A stretch of 11,710 nt of DNA from Acetobacteraceae bacterium (GCA_003133265.1 PKWQ01000313.1:1-11710), one strand, 5' to 3'. Shown: positions 1-7,579, numbered from the stretch's first letter. Notes: generated from the sequence alone by a model not told the origin. Made by a program: numbers and translations.

Positions 1-847
1 CATCGAAATCATACTTGCCGCGTGCGATCTCGCCCATGTCAAGGTCGGCATGCAGGATCTGGCTCTGATCGAACACCGGACCGACCAGCACCTGTCCGAG
101 CGGCCCGATGATGCAACTGCCGCCGCGCATCAGCATCGTGTCGGAATCGTTGCCCTGGACAGCGGCATAGTCGGCCGGGCAATCGGCGCGGCGCAGCACC
201 TGGCACGCGGACAGGACGAAACACCGCCCCTCCATCGCGATGTGCCGCACCGTCGACAGCCACGTGTCGCGATCGTCGGCCGTTGGCGCGCAGTACAGCT
301 GGACGCCCTTGGCATACATCGCCATGCGCAGCATCGGCATGTAGTTCTCCCAGCAGATCACCGCGCCGAGCCGTCCGAGCGGCGTCTCGAACACCGGCAG
401 CGTGGAGCCATCGCCATAGCCCCAGACCAGACGCTCGGCGGCGGTCGGCATCAGCTTGCGGTGCTTGCCGAGCATTCGGCCGTCCGGGGCGAAGAACAGG
501 ACCGTGCAATACAGCGTTCCCCCATCGCGTTCGATGACGCCGATCACCAGATGCACGCCGTTGTCCCTGGCGATGGCACCAAGCCGCGTGACGGCGGGGC
601 CGGGCACGTCGACGGCGCTGTCGTAGTAGCGCCGGAAATCATCCCGCCCCGCCGGGGTGCGGCTGCCGATGGCCGCGCCGAAATCGAGGCCCTTCGGATA
701 TGCCGAAACGAAAGCTTCGGGGAACACGACAAGTTCCGCCCCGTCCGCCCGCGCCTGGGCCACATACTGCTCCACCTTTTCGAGCGTCGCCTCCCGGTCG
801 AAGACAACGGGCGATGTCTGCACGATCGCGGCCCTGACAATAGGCAT
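1..847 (-). CDS. Nitrilase (carbon-nitrogen hydrolase superfamily), C-terminus cut by window edge
   Basis: Leftward ORF with 282 codons inside the window and no stop before base 1. It carries the full nitrilase-superfamily triad: Glu44 in VVFPEAFVSAYP, Lys131 in GKHRKLMPT, and Cys165 in GAVICWENYMP. The CWENYMP context around the nucleophile is typical of true nitrilases (nitrile to carboxylic acid plus ammonia), not amidases, carbamoylases or NAD synthetase domains, so branch 1 is the best assignment; the substrate cannot be read from sequence. No signal peptide is seen, so it is probably a cytoplasmic enzyme; the family usually forms spirals or oligomers. Nitrilases are usually about 310-350 residues, so roughly 30-60 residues lie outside the window. 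The start is the ATG at 845-847, preceded by GAGGGGG with 5-base spacing. It follows argG in the same direction after 177 bp, so it probably has its own promoter. Confidence 0.9.
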   Translation of the reverse strand, partial: MPIVRAAIVQTSPVVFDREATLEKVEQYVAQARADGAELVVFPEAFVSAYPKGLDFGAAIGSRTPAGRDDFRRYYDSAVDVPGPAVTRLGAIARDNGVHLVIGVIERDGGTLYCTVLFFAPDGRMLGKHRKLMPTAAERLVWGYGDGSTLPVFETPLGRLGAVICWENYMPMLRMAMYAKGVQLYCAPTADDRDTWLSTVRHIAMEGRCFVLSACQVLRRADCPADYAAVQGNDSDTMLMRGGSCIIGPLGQVLVGPVFDQSQILHADLDMGEIARGKYDFD

Positions 848-852
848 GACTT

Positions 853-859
853 CCCCCTC
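853..859 (-). promoter_or_regulatory. Ribosome-binding site of the nitrilase gene
   Basis: On the minus strand GAGGGGG is followed by AAGTC and then the ATG at 847. This is one of the clearest Shine-Dalgarno sequences in the window and fixes the nitrilase start. Most other genes here instead rely on stop-start overlap. Confidence 0.7.
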
Positions 860-904
860 ATTTTTAGCCAATCAACCACGGTTGCCATAGGGAAGCCTTG
901 CGAC

Positions 905-930
905 GGCGGATGGCGCTGCGCTTATCCGCC
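905..930. repeat. Palindromic intergenic element in the argG-nitrilase gap
   Basis: A perfect 7-bp inverted repeat, GGCGGAT (905-911) and ATCCGCC (924-930), encloses a core that can fold further (GCG 913-915 with CGC 919-921). The right arm is followed by CTACC, so the minus strand reads GTAGGGCGGAT then the core. GTAGGGCGGAT-type hairpins with a GCGCAGCGC-like core recur between genes in many proteobacterial genomes; that link is from memory, not from a search. It lies about 58 bases upstream of the nitrilase ATG and about 95 bases past the argG stop, so as RNA it could sit in the nitrilase leader or mark the end of the argG transcript. The remainder of gap 848-1024 holds no gene I can support. 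Confidence 0.5.
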
Positions 931-996
931 CTACCCCAATGTCGCTCACCCGCCCTTTACGGACATTCAAACCGACCCACCACCCATGACGTATTC

Positions 997-1024
997 GTAG
1001 GATCGATACGCCAGATTCTCGATA

Positions 1025-1028
<4 letters not shown>
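997..1028 (-). other. Inverted repeat overlapping the argG stop codon
   Basis: GTAGGATCGA (997-1006) and TCGATACTAC (1019-1028) are inverted copies with one mismatch and a 12-base loop. The right arm includes the argG TAG stop (1025-1027). The stem could protect the transcript end or act in termination, but there is no run of U after it on the leftward strand, so it is not a convincing intrinsic terminator. Confidence 0.35.
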
Positions 1029-2254
<1,226 letters not shown>

Positions 2255-2289
2255 GGCGATGGTCTTCCCTCAAGCTGGCGGTATCCGAA

Positions 2290-2309
2290 GGCGCGGGAGT
2301 AGCCCCGCC
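2290..2309 (-). terminator. GC-rich hairpin between rlmN and argG
   Basis: GGCG-C-GGG (2290-2297) can pair with CCCCGCC (2303-2309), with one bulged C and a 5-base loop. It lies in the 79-bp gap downstream of rlmN and upstream of argG. No T-tract follows in the leftward direction, so it may be a weak or Rho-assisted end or simply a leader structure of argG. Its right half, GTAGCCCCGCC, is identical to the right half of the hairpin at 10652-10667. Confidence 0.3.
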
Positions 2310-2333
2310 CGGCCCTACAACGCAAGCCGACCC

Positions 2334-3521
2334 CTACGCCGCCGGGCGTTCCCGCCGGCTGTCGGTGCGCAACTGCCCGCAGGCGGCCAGGATGTCGCGC
2401 CCGCGCGGGCTGCGTACCGGGGAAGAAAACCCCGCATCCATGACGATCTTGGCGAAGCGGTCGATGGCGTTGCCCGAGCTGGTCTCGTACGCCGAGCCCG
2501 GCCAGGGGTTGAACGGGATCAGGTTCACCTTGGCCGGAATGCCGGCGATCAGCCGCACCAGTTCCCGCGCGTCCTCCGGGCTGTCGTTCAGGCCCTTCAG
2601 CATGACGTATTCGAAGGTGATGCGCCGGGCGTTGGACGCCGCCGGATAGCGCCGGCAGGCGGCGATCAGTTCGGCGAGCGGGTATTTGCGGTTCAGCGGC
2701 ACCAGCTCGTCGCGCAATTCGTCGCGCACCGCGTGCAGCGACACCGCGAGATTGACCCCGAGTTCCGCCCCGGCGCGGTCCATCATCGGCACCACGCCGG
2801 AGGTGGACAGCGTGATGCGCCGGCGCGACAGGGCGATGCCCTCGTTGTCCATGACGATGGTCATCGCCTTGGCGACGTTCTCGTAGTTGTACAGCGGCTC
2901 GCCCATGCCCATCAGCACGATGGTCGACAGCAGCCGCGGGGTTTCGCCCCTGGGGCTGGGCCATTCGCCGTAATTGTCGCGCGCGGCCATGAACTGGCCG
3001 ACGATCTCCGCCGCGCCGAGGTTGCGCACCAGCGCCTGGGTGCCGGTGTGGCAGAAGCGGCAGGACAGCGTGCAGCCGACCTGCGAGGAGATGCAGACCG
3101 CGCCGCGATCCTCCTGCGCGTCGGGGATGTAGACGGTCTCCGCCTCCTGCCCGTCGCGGAAGCGGAACAGGAATTTTCGCGTCTCGTCGGAACTGGTCTG
3201 CACCACGGCGGCTTCCGGGCGGCCGATGACGAAATGCTCGGCGAGCTTCTCCTGCAACGGCCGGGCGATGGAGGACATGCGGGAGAAATCGGTCACGCCC
3301 TGGTGGTAGATCCAGTGCCAGACCTGCTTGGTGCGGAACGGCTTTTCCCCGATCGCCGCCAGCTCCCCCGCCAGTTCCGCGCGCGACATCCCGACCAGAT
3401 CGCGCCTCCCGTCGGCAAGCTGGGCCGGCGGCGGATTGAACCGCGCGGTCTTGGCCAGAATGCGGACGCGTTCGGCCTCGGTCAGGCCTGACTGGGATAT
3501 ATCCACCTGGGAGATATCCAT
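2334..3521 (-). CDS. rlmN: Dual-specificity 23S rRNA/tRNA adenine C2-methyltransferase, radical SAM
   Basis: 395-residue radical-SAM enzyme that methylates C2 of A2503 in 23S rRNA and A37 in a subset of tRNAs, affecting decoding accuracy and peptidyl-transferase-site antibiotic sensitivity. The cluster motif is C150-x3-C154-x2-C157 (GCTLSCRFCHTG). The two catalytic cysteines known from E. coli RlmN are present: Cys143 (AVCISSQVGC) and Cys381 (ILAACGQLR). The GMGEPL motif (205-210) and NLIPFNPWPG (333-342) are also family hallmarks. The open frame continues further upstream, but the ATG at 3519-3521 is chosen because it overlaps the TGA of the preceding gene as TGATG. No Shine-Dalgarno is visible, so translation is probably coupled. 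Residues 2-10 contain a small internal repeat, DISQ-V-DISQ. Confidence 0.96.
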   Translation of the reverse strand: MDISQVDISQSGLTEAERVRILAKTARFNPPPAQLADGRRDLVGMSRAELAGELAAIGEKPFRTKQVWHWIYHQGVTDFSRMSSIARPLQEKLAEHFVIGRPEAAVVQTSSDETRKFLFRFRDGQEAETVYIPDAQEDRGAVCISSQVGCTLSCRFCHTGTQALVRNLGAAEIVGQFMAARDNYGEWPSPRGETPRLLSTIVLMGMGEPLYNYENVAKAMTIVMDNEGIALSRRRITLSTSGVVPMMDRAGAELGVNLAVSLHAVRDELRDELVPLNRKYPLAELIAACRRYPAASNARRITFEYVMLKGLNDSPEDARELVRLIAGIPAKVNLIPFNPWPGSAYETSSGNAIDRFAKIVMDAGFSSPVRSPRGRDILAACGQLRTDSRRERPAA

Positions 3522-4072
3522 CAGCGCGGCGGCGGGCAGGCTTTGACGATGGCGGCATAGGCGGCGGAGAAGCCCTTCACGCTGAAAGTGTCCACCACCT
3601 GCACGTTGCGCGGCGCGGGCGAGCGGATGACCGCCTGATGGCCCTTCTGCAACGCCGCGACCACCACCGCGCCTTCGCGCGCGAAGGCGGAGTGCTGCGA
3701 CGTGTAGAGCGCGTGCCCGGTCTGATCGATCTGCAAGGTGGCCTCCGCACCCTGGGCGTAGGCGAAACCGGCCGACAGCGCCACCGCGTCGCGCCCGCCG
3801 GGGCGCTCGGTCACCGTCAGCACCACATCGCCACGCCCGGCGACCGCGGGGGCGGAGTTCTGCGCCCTGGTGAAGGCGTAGCACACGGTCTGCCCGCCCT
3901 CGACATGGGTCGCGGCGGTCCAGTCATCATACTTGCCGAGCATCTTCGGCCCGGTGCTGCTGGGCGCCGGCTTGGCGGGGGCGGCCGGATGCTTGGCCTG
4001 CTGCGCCGAGGCGGGCAGGCCGATGGCCAGGAGCGGGAACAGGACGGACGACAGAAGAAGGAGAGAGCGCAT
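3521..4072 (-). CDS. IalB-family secreted protein
   Basis: 183-residue exported protein of the invasion-associated locus B family (PF06776), widespread in alphaproteobacteria including non-pathogens; its exact role is unsettled and is often linked to the envelope or oxidative stress. A signal peptide is evident: MRS, a long hydrophobic run to about residue 20, then ASA|QQ as the likely cleavage site at 23/24, followed by a Pro/Ala/Lys linker (25-44). The mature domain begins KYDDW (47-51) and has Cys64 (TVCYAF) and Cys179 (VKACPP), the pair expected to form a disulfide, plus DTFSVKGF (161-168), matching the family's DT-S-LKGF. The start at 4072 puts the signal peptide at the N-terminus; in-frame ATGs at 4123 and 4180 would add an unlikely Arg-rich extension. 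The stop overlaps the rlmN start. Confidence 0.82.
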   Translation of the reverse strand: MRSLLLLSSVLFPLLAIGLPASAQQAKHPAAPAKPAPSSTGPKMLGKYDDWTAATHVEGGQTVCYAFTRAQNSAPAVAGRGDVVLTVTERPGGRDAVALSAGFAYAQGAEATLQIDQTGHALYTSQHSAFAREGAVVVAALQKGHQAVIRSPAPRNVQVVDTFSVKGFSAAYAAIVKACPPPR

Positions 4073-4086
4073 ACGCGGACAGATAC

Positions 4087-4098
4087 GGCGCGCGCGCC
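4087..4098. other. 12-bp perfect palindrome in the divergent ialB/methyltransferase gap
   Basis: GGCGCGCGCGCC is perfectly self-complementary. It lies 15 bases upstream of the ialB ATG and about 80 bases before the methyltransferase start, within the shared upstream region (4073-4178). Its position would suit an operator, but alternating CG is common in DNA this GC-rich. No convincing -35/-10 pair was found in the gap. Confidence 0.25.
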
Positions 4099-4178
4099 GG
4101 GCGGACAAGCGCTGCGATGGCATGTCTCCGTCTCGTCCTCGCTGGCCTCGCGCATGCCGCCGGTCTATGGCTTGGCCC

Positions 4179-5426
4179 ATGACCGACGCAACCGACAGCC
4201 GGCTGGCCGCCCAATACGAGGCATTTCCCTACCCGAAGCGCGACCCGCGCGACGAGGCCAAGCGCCTGATCGTCGGCAGCCCCGGCCTGCTGCGGGAGGT
4301 CGATCACTGGGTGTTCGGCGCCTCCCGGCCGCGTTCGCGCCCGCTGAACGCGCTGATCGCCGGCGGCGGCACCGGGGACGCGACGATCATGCTGGCACAG
4401 CATATGGCGCGCGATGGCCGGCCGGGCAGCGTCACCTGGCTGGACCGCTCCGCCGCGTCGCTGGAGATCGCCCAGGCCCGCGCGGCGGCGCGGGGACTGA
4501 CCAACATCGTCTGGGAACAGCGCTCGCTGCTCGACCTGCCCGGCTCCGGGCTCGGCCCGTTCGACTACATCGATTGCTGCGGCGTGCTGCATCACCTGCC
4601 GGACCCGGCGGCGGGCCTCGATACCCTGGTGTCGGTGCTGGCGCCGGGCGGCGGGCTCGGGCTGATGGTCTACGCGCCGTACGGCCGCACCGGGGTCTAC
4701 ATGATCCAGGACGCGCTGGCACTGCTGGCGCCGGCCGACGAGGCGCCCACGGCGCGGCTGGACGTGGCGAAGCGGGTGATGCGGCATTTGCCGGAAACGG
4801 CATGGCTGCGGCAGAACCGGTTCATCGACGACCACGTGAACGGCGGCGATGCCGGGCTGTACGACCTGCTGCTCAATCCGCGCGACGTCGCCTTCACCGT
4901 CCCGGCTTTGCACGCGCTGCTGGCCGGGGCGGGCCTGGACGTCGCCTGCTGGGTGGAGCCGATCCGCTACGACCCGGCCCCGCTGCTGCCCGATCCGCGC
5001 CTGCGCGCGCGGGCCGAGGCGCTGGACCCGCTGGCACGCGCGACGCTGGCCGAGGCGCTGGCCGGCAACATGAGCGCGCACATCGTCTATTGCGTGCGTG
5101 CGGGCGAGCCGCGTGCCGTGGCCGACCCGTTTGCCCTGGACGCGGTGCCGATCGCGCGCGCGATGCCGACCGAGGAACTGGCGCGCCACATCCAGCCCGA
5201 CGGCACGCTATCGATGCTGTTCGACGGGCTGCGTCTGCCGATCGCCCTGCCACCGCTGGCCGGCGCGATCCTGCGGCTGATCGACGGCCAGCGCAGCGTG
5301 GCCGGCATCGGCGCGGCGCTGGCCGAACGCGCCGGCACCTCGCCCGAGGCGTTCGACCGGGCATGGCGGGCGACCTATACGGCGCTGGAGCGGATCAACC
5401 GGCTGCTGCTGCGCGCGCCGGACTGA
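4179..5426 (+). CDS. SAM-dependent class I methyltransferase with C-terminal regulatory/winged-helix-like region
   Basis: 415-residue cytoplasmic protein. The Rossmann-type SAM-binding core is clear: motif I ALIAGGGTGD (58-67), an acidic post-I strand VTWLDRSAA (85-93), and the FDYIDCCGVLHHL strand (128-140) with PDPAAGL. The N-terminal QYEAFPYPKR (12-21) resembles the YEEnPYPrW lead-in seen in TPR-linked methyltransferases. After the core comes a helical region (about 180-310) resembling predicted methyltransferase regulatory domains. A final segment (about 330-412, with ILRLIDGQRSVAGI) resembles PqqD-like or winged-helix modules. The substrate is unknown. In-frame ATGs at 4122 and 4167 are also possible; 4179 is preferred because family similarity begins just after it, but none has a good ribosome-binding site. 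Divergent from ialB, convergent with the DUF2336 gene. Confidence 0.8.
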   Translation: MTDATDSRLAAQYEAFPYPKRDPRDEAKRLIVGSPGLLREVDHWVFGASRPRSRPLNALIAGGGTGDATIMLAQHMARDGRPGSVTWLDRSAASLEIAQARAAARGLTNIVWEQRSLLDLPGSGLGPFDYIDCCGVLHHLPDPAAGLDTLVSVLAPGGGLGLMVYAPYGRTGVYMIQDALALLAPADEAPTARLDVAKRVMRHLPETAWLRQNRFIDDHVNGGDAGLYDLLLNPRDVAFTVPALHALLAGAGLDVACWVEPIRYDPAPLLPDPRLRARAEALDPLARATLAEALAGNMSAHIVYCVRAGEPRAVADPFALDAVPIARAMPTEELARHIQPDGTLSMLFDGLRLPIALPPLAGAILRLIDGQRSVAGIGAALAERAGTSPEAFDRAWRATYTALERINRLLLRAPD

Positions 5427-6001
5427 GGCCAAACCACCGTCATCTGCCCATCCGGCTCAGGAAATCGAGCTGCCAGCGCATCTCCTCGACCGCCAGCGGG
5501 AACGTGCAGTCCGGCCCCGGGGGCAGGATCTGCGCCGGCGGCAGCCGGGCCAGCAGCGCCTGCAACGGCCCGGCGACCTGCATGCTGAAACCGGCGCGCG
5601 ACGGACAGGGCGATGGTGGGAGACGGGGCGGCGGCCAGCAGGGCCAGCAGATCCTCCGCCGTCAGCAGCGGCGACAGCCGGATCACCGGATCGCTGACCG
5701 TCACCGCCGTATCGCGCGCCAGACGCAAAATAAGCTCGCGCGGCGCATTCGGCATCTGCTTGACCACGTCGGCGATGGCCGCGCGTACCCGTTCCGCCTC
5801 GTCCTCGACCAGATGGGCGAGCATCACGCGCGCCTGCCGGCTCAGCCGTTCCCGATCCGGCTCCAGCAACGTCCCCGACAGAGCCGCCAGCTTGCGCGCC
5901 AGCAACACCCGCACCCGCTCGTCGGCGTCCGTGGCCAGCACCCGGTCCACGTCCGGCGGCGGCGCGGATGCCGCGCCGACGCGGATGCGCGGTGCTGTCA
6001 T
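5375..6001 (-). CDS. DUF2336 (HEAT-like repeat) protein, short, C-terminus probably frameshifted
   Basis: As read, 208 residues from the ATG at 5999-6001. That ATG overlaps the preceding TGA as ATGA and has GAGG about 7 bases upstream. Residues 17-137 match the DUF2336 family: DADERVRVLLARKLAAL, then DEAERVRAAIADVVKQMP-APRELILRLARD, then VIRLSPLLTAEDLLALL and a final ALSVARR. After Arg137 the frame loses its G/C third-position bias and reads like out-of-frame sequence. From about 5593 another frame carries that bias instead and stops at 5440. The real protein is therefore likely about 187 residues ending at 5440, only 13 bp from the convergent methyltransferase. Family members I recall are 300-400 residues, so this copy is short. 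DUF2336 proteins are HEAT-like scaffolds of poorly known function; the coupling to a diguanylate cyclase suggests a signalling role (inference). Confidence 0.65.
   Translation of the reverse strand: MTAPRIRVGAASAPPPDVDRVLATDADERVRVLLARKLAALSGTLLEPDRERLSRQARVMLAHLVEDEAERVRAAIADVVKQMPNAPRELILRLARDTAVTVSDPVIRLSPLLTAEDLLALLAAAPSPTIALSVARRFQHAGRRAVAGAAGPAAAGADPAPGAGLHVPAGGRGDALAARFPEPDGQMTVVWPQSGARSSSRLIRSSAV
5440..5583 (-). other. Coding-like tail in a second frame, or a 47-residue overlapping ORF
   Basis: From the ATG at 5581-5583 to the TGA at 5440-5442 this frame encodes 47 residues, starting MQVAGPLQALLARLPPAQ and ending RWQLDFLSRMGR. Nearly every codon ends in G or C, as in the neighbouring real genes, whereas the overlapping DUF2336 frame does not over the same stretch. 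No Shine-Dalgarno precedes the ATG. I favour this as the true C-terminus of the DUF2336 gene after a frameshift near 5593 over a separate gene. I do not recognise the peptide. Confidence 0.5.
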
Positions 6002-7434
6002 CCGATGTCCTCGGACGCGACGCGCCAATGACCGCGACCGGAGCGTTTCACCTCATACATCGCCATGTCGGCGCGGCGCATCAGGCTGTCGGTCTGCTCG
6101 CCGCCGTCGGCGCGGCGCGTGGCGATGCCGATCGAAACCCCGAGCGAGAGACCGCAACCGCCGGCAATCTCCTCCAACCGCCGCGGCGTCTCCACCCGAA
6201 GATACTCGGCGCGTTCGGCGGCGGTCAGGTGGTCGGCGCCATTGAGCCAGAGCGCGAATTCATCCCCGCCGAGCCGCGCCACCAGATCAGTGGGCCGCAC
6301 CGCCTCGCGCAGCAGGGCGGCGGTCAGGCACAGCGCCTTGTCACCGATCTCATGGCCCAGCCGGTCGTTCAGCTGTTTGAAATTGTCGAGATCGGCGAAC
6401 ATCAGCGTCCCCACCTGCTGCTCCCGGTCCAGCCGATCGATATGGCGCGGCAGTTCCTCCAGGAAGGCGCGACGGTTCAGCAGACCGGTCAGCGGATCGG
6501 TGCGCGCCTGACGCGCCATTTCCCGCTGGATCGCCTCGTGTTCCAGCACCACGCGGACGATGGCGGCGACCGAGGCGGCAAGCACGAGATCCTCCGCGTC
6601 CCAGGGACGCACGCCGGGAGCCCGCCAGACCGCGAGGCCGGCATGCTCGCCGAAGCGCGTCTGGCAGGTGCAGGCGATCAGCGGCCGGCCATCGGGGCTG
6701 ACCGTCTGGGCCGGGGTGGTGCCGGTGTCATTGCTCAGCAGTCGCGCAACGGTCGGCAGCACCGCCCGCGTCCCGCCGCCGGCCTCGTGCAGCAGTGTCG
6801 GCCCCTGCCCGCCGCCCAGAATATCGACCACCGACGCGCCCTCCGCCCCCAGGGCGTGGACCAGCGCCTCCAGCACCGCGACCATCATGCGCGGCGCCAG
6901 AACCTCCTGGTGCATGCGCCAGAGGATGTGGTCCACCACCTCCCCGCGTCGCAGCGCGGCGGCAACCCGCGCGTCGTGACCCTCCTGCTCGGTCATGTCG
7001 ATGCCCATGCCGCGGGCACCGACAATGCGCCCCTCGCGGTCGAACAGCGGCGCGGCGGCGAAGGTCAGACAGGCGGGGATGCCATCCGCCCGTTTCAGCC
7101 ACACGCGACGGCCGCGCATCAGCGCGGTGGGACGGAACGGATTGAACCCGGCGATCCCCGCCGGACCGGCCAGCAGCAGTTCCGCCGGCTGGCCAATTAG
7201 CGTCGCCGCCGACCAGCCGAGTGCGGGGTCCGGCGTCAGGAACACGAAGCGGCCCCACTCGTCGGTCTCGAACCCGAGATCGGCGGCCATCGCCACCAGA
7301 TCGTGCCAGCGCTGGCGACTGTCGAGCAAAGCCCCGCGCAACGGGTCGCTGGCGCGCACCGCCGCGTCTTGCAGACCCTGCACGGTCTCGATGTGATTGC
7401 TCATTGTCGTGCCGGCCCCATAGGCGAGATGCAT
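5998..7434 (-). CDS. Diguanylate cyclase, PAS - GAF-like - GGDEF
   Basis: 478 residues with no membrane segment, so a soluble sensor enzyme making c-di-GMP from two GTP. Residues about 41-148 look like a PAS fold ending in the typical ARGMGIDMTEQE exit. About 170-300 looks GAF-like (weaker call). The GGDEF domain covers about 305-474: RTDPLTGLLNRRAF entry (311-324), FADLDNFKQLND (346-357), and an intact LGGDEF active site (GGDEF at 389-393). An inhibitory I-site RPTD (380-383) sits exactly five residues before GGDEF, predicting product feedback inhibition. No EAL domain. The start is uncertain: ATG at 7434 or the in-frame ATG at 7404 (MSNHIE); neither has a clear ribosome-binding site. The stop overlaps the DUF2336 start as ATGA, so the two are translationally coupled. 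Divergent from dapD across 145 bp. Confidence 0.9.
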   Translation of the reverse strand: MHLAYGAGTTMSNHIETVQGLQDAAVRASDPLRGALLDSRQRWHDLVAMAADLGFETDEWGRFVFLTPDPALGWSAATLIGQPAELLLAGPAGIAGFNPFRPTALMRGRRVWLKRADGIPACLTFAAAPLFDREGRIVGARGMGIDMTEQEGHDARVAAALRRGEVVDHILWRMHQEVLAPRMMVAVLEALVHALGAEGASVVDILGGGQGPTLLHEAGGGTRAVLPTVARLLSNDTGTTPAQTVSPDGRPLIACTCQTRFGEHAGLAVWRAPGVRPWDAEDLVLAASVAAIVRVVLEHEAIQREMARQARTDPLTGLLNRRAFLEELPRHIDRLDREQQVGTLMFADLDNFKQLNDRLGHEIGDKALCLTAALLREAVRPTDLVARLGGDEFALWLNGADHLTAAERAEYLRVETPRRLEEIAGGCGLSLGVSIGIATRRADGGEQTDSLMRRADMAMYEVKRSGRGHWRVASEDIG

Positions 7435-7510
7435 TTCACACCGGGCGGCGTAAACACGAGGTTAGCACCACGGCGGGTTCCGCATCCCGCGGCAAAGGAT
7501 GTGCGCCGCG

Positions 7511-7540
7511 TTGACAGACGAAGGGGCGATGCGCATGGTC
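7511..7540 (+). promoter_or_regulatory. Possible dapD promoter (-35 TTGACA)
   Basis: A perfect TTGACA stands at 7511-7516 in the gap between the divergent cyclase and dapD genes. About 17 bases on, the -10 position reads CATGGT, a poor match to TATAAT. A start of transcription near 7546 would leave a leader of about 34 bases before the dapD ATG at 7580, and would exclude the more upstream in-frame ATGs. The rest of gap 7435-7579 shows nothing else I can support. Confidence 0.35.
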
Positions 7541-7579
7541 CGGCCCGGATTTCAGGACCAAGCGGAGCATGCGAACCAG

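Noticed and set aside
848..904. TAAAAA near 870 as a -10 element for the nitrilase
   Set aside because: No matching -35 at a proper spacing, and too close to the ribosome-binding site to be persuasive.
50..1000. A 316-codon rightward frame opposite the nitrilase
   Set aside because: No recognisable motif and His/Arg-rich composition. The opposite strand carries a nitrilase with a complete catalytic triad.
3522..3884. Upstream extension of the rlmN frame (121 extra codons)
   Set aside because: It overlaps the IalB-family gene entirely and is Arg/Gly-rich. RlmN family length and the TGATG junction fit the start at 3521.
4073..4180. N-terminal extension of the IalB-family protein
   Set aside because: It would place an Arg-rich 36-residue stretch before a clear signal peptide.
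3638..6031. A 797-codon rightward open frame crossing ialB, the methyltransferase and DUF2336 regions
   Set aside because: Low-complexity Arg/Ala/Gly translation with no motif, lying over three well-supported genes in other frames. Long spurious frames are expected in DNA this GC-rich.
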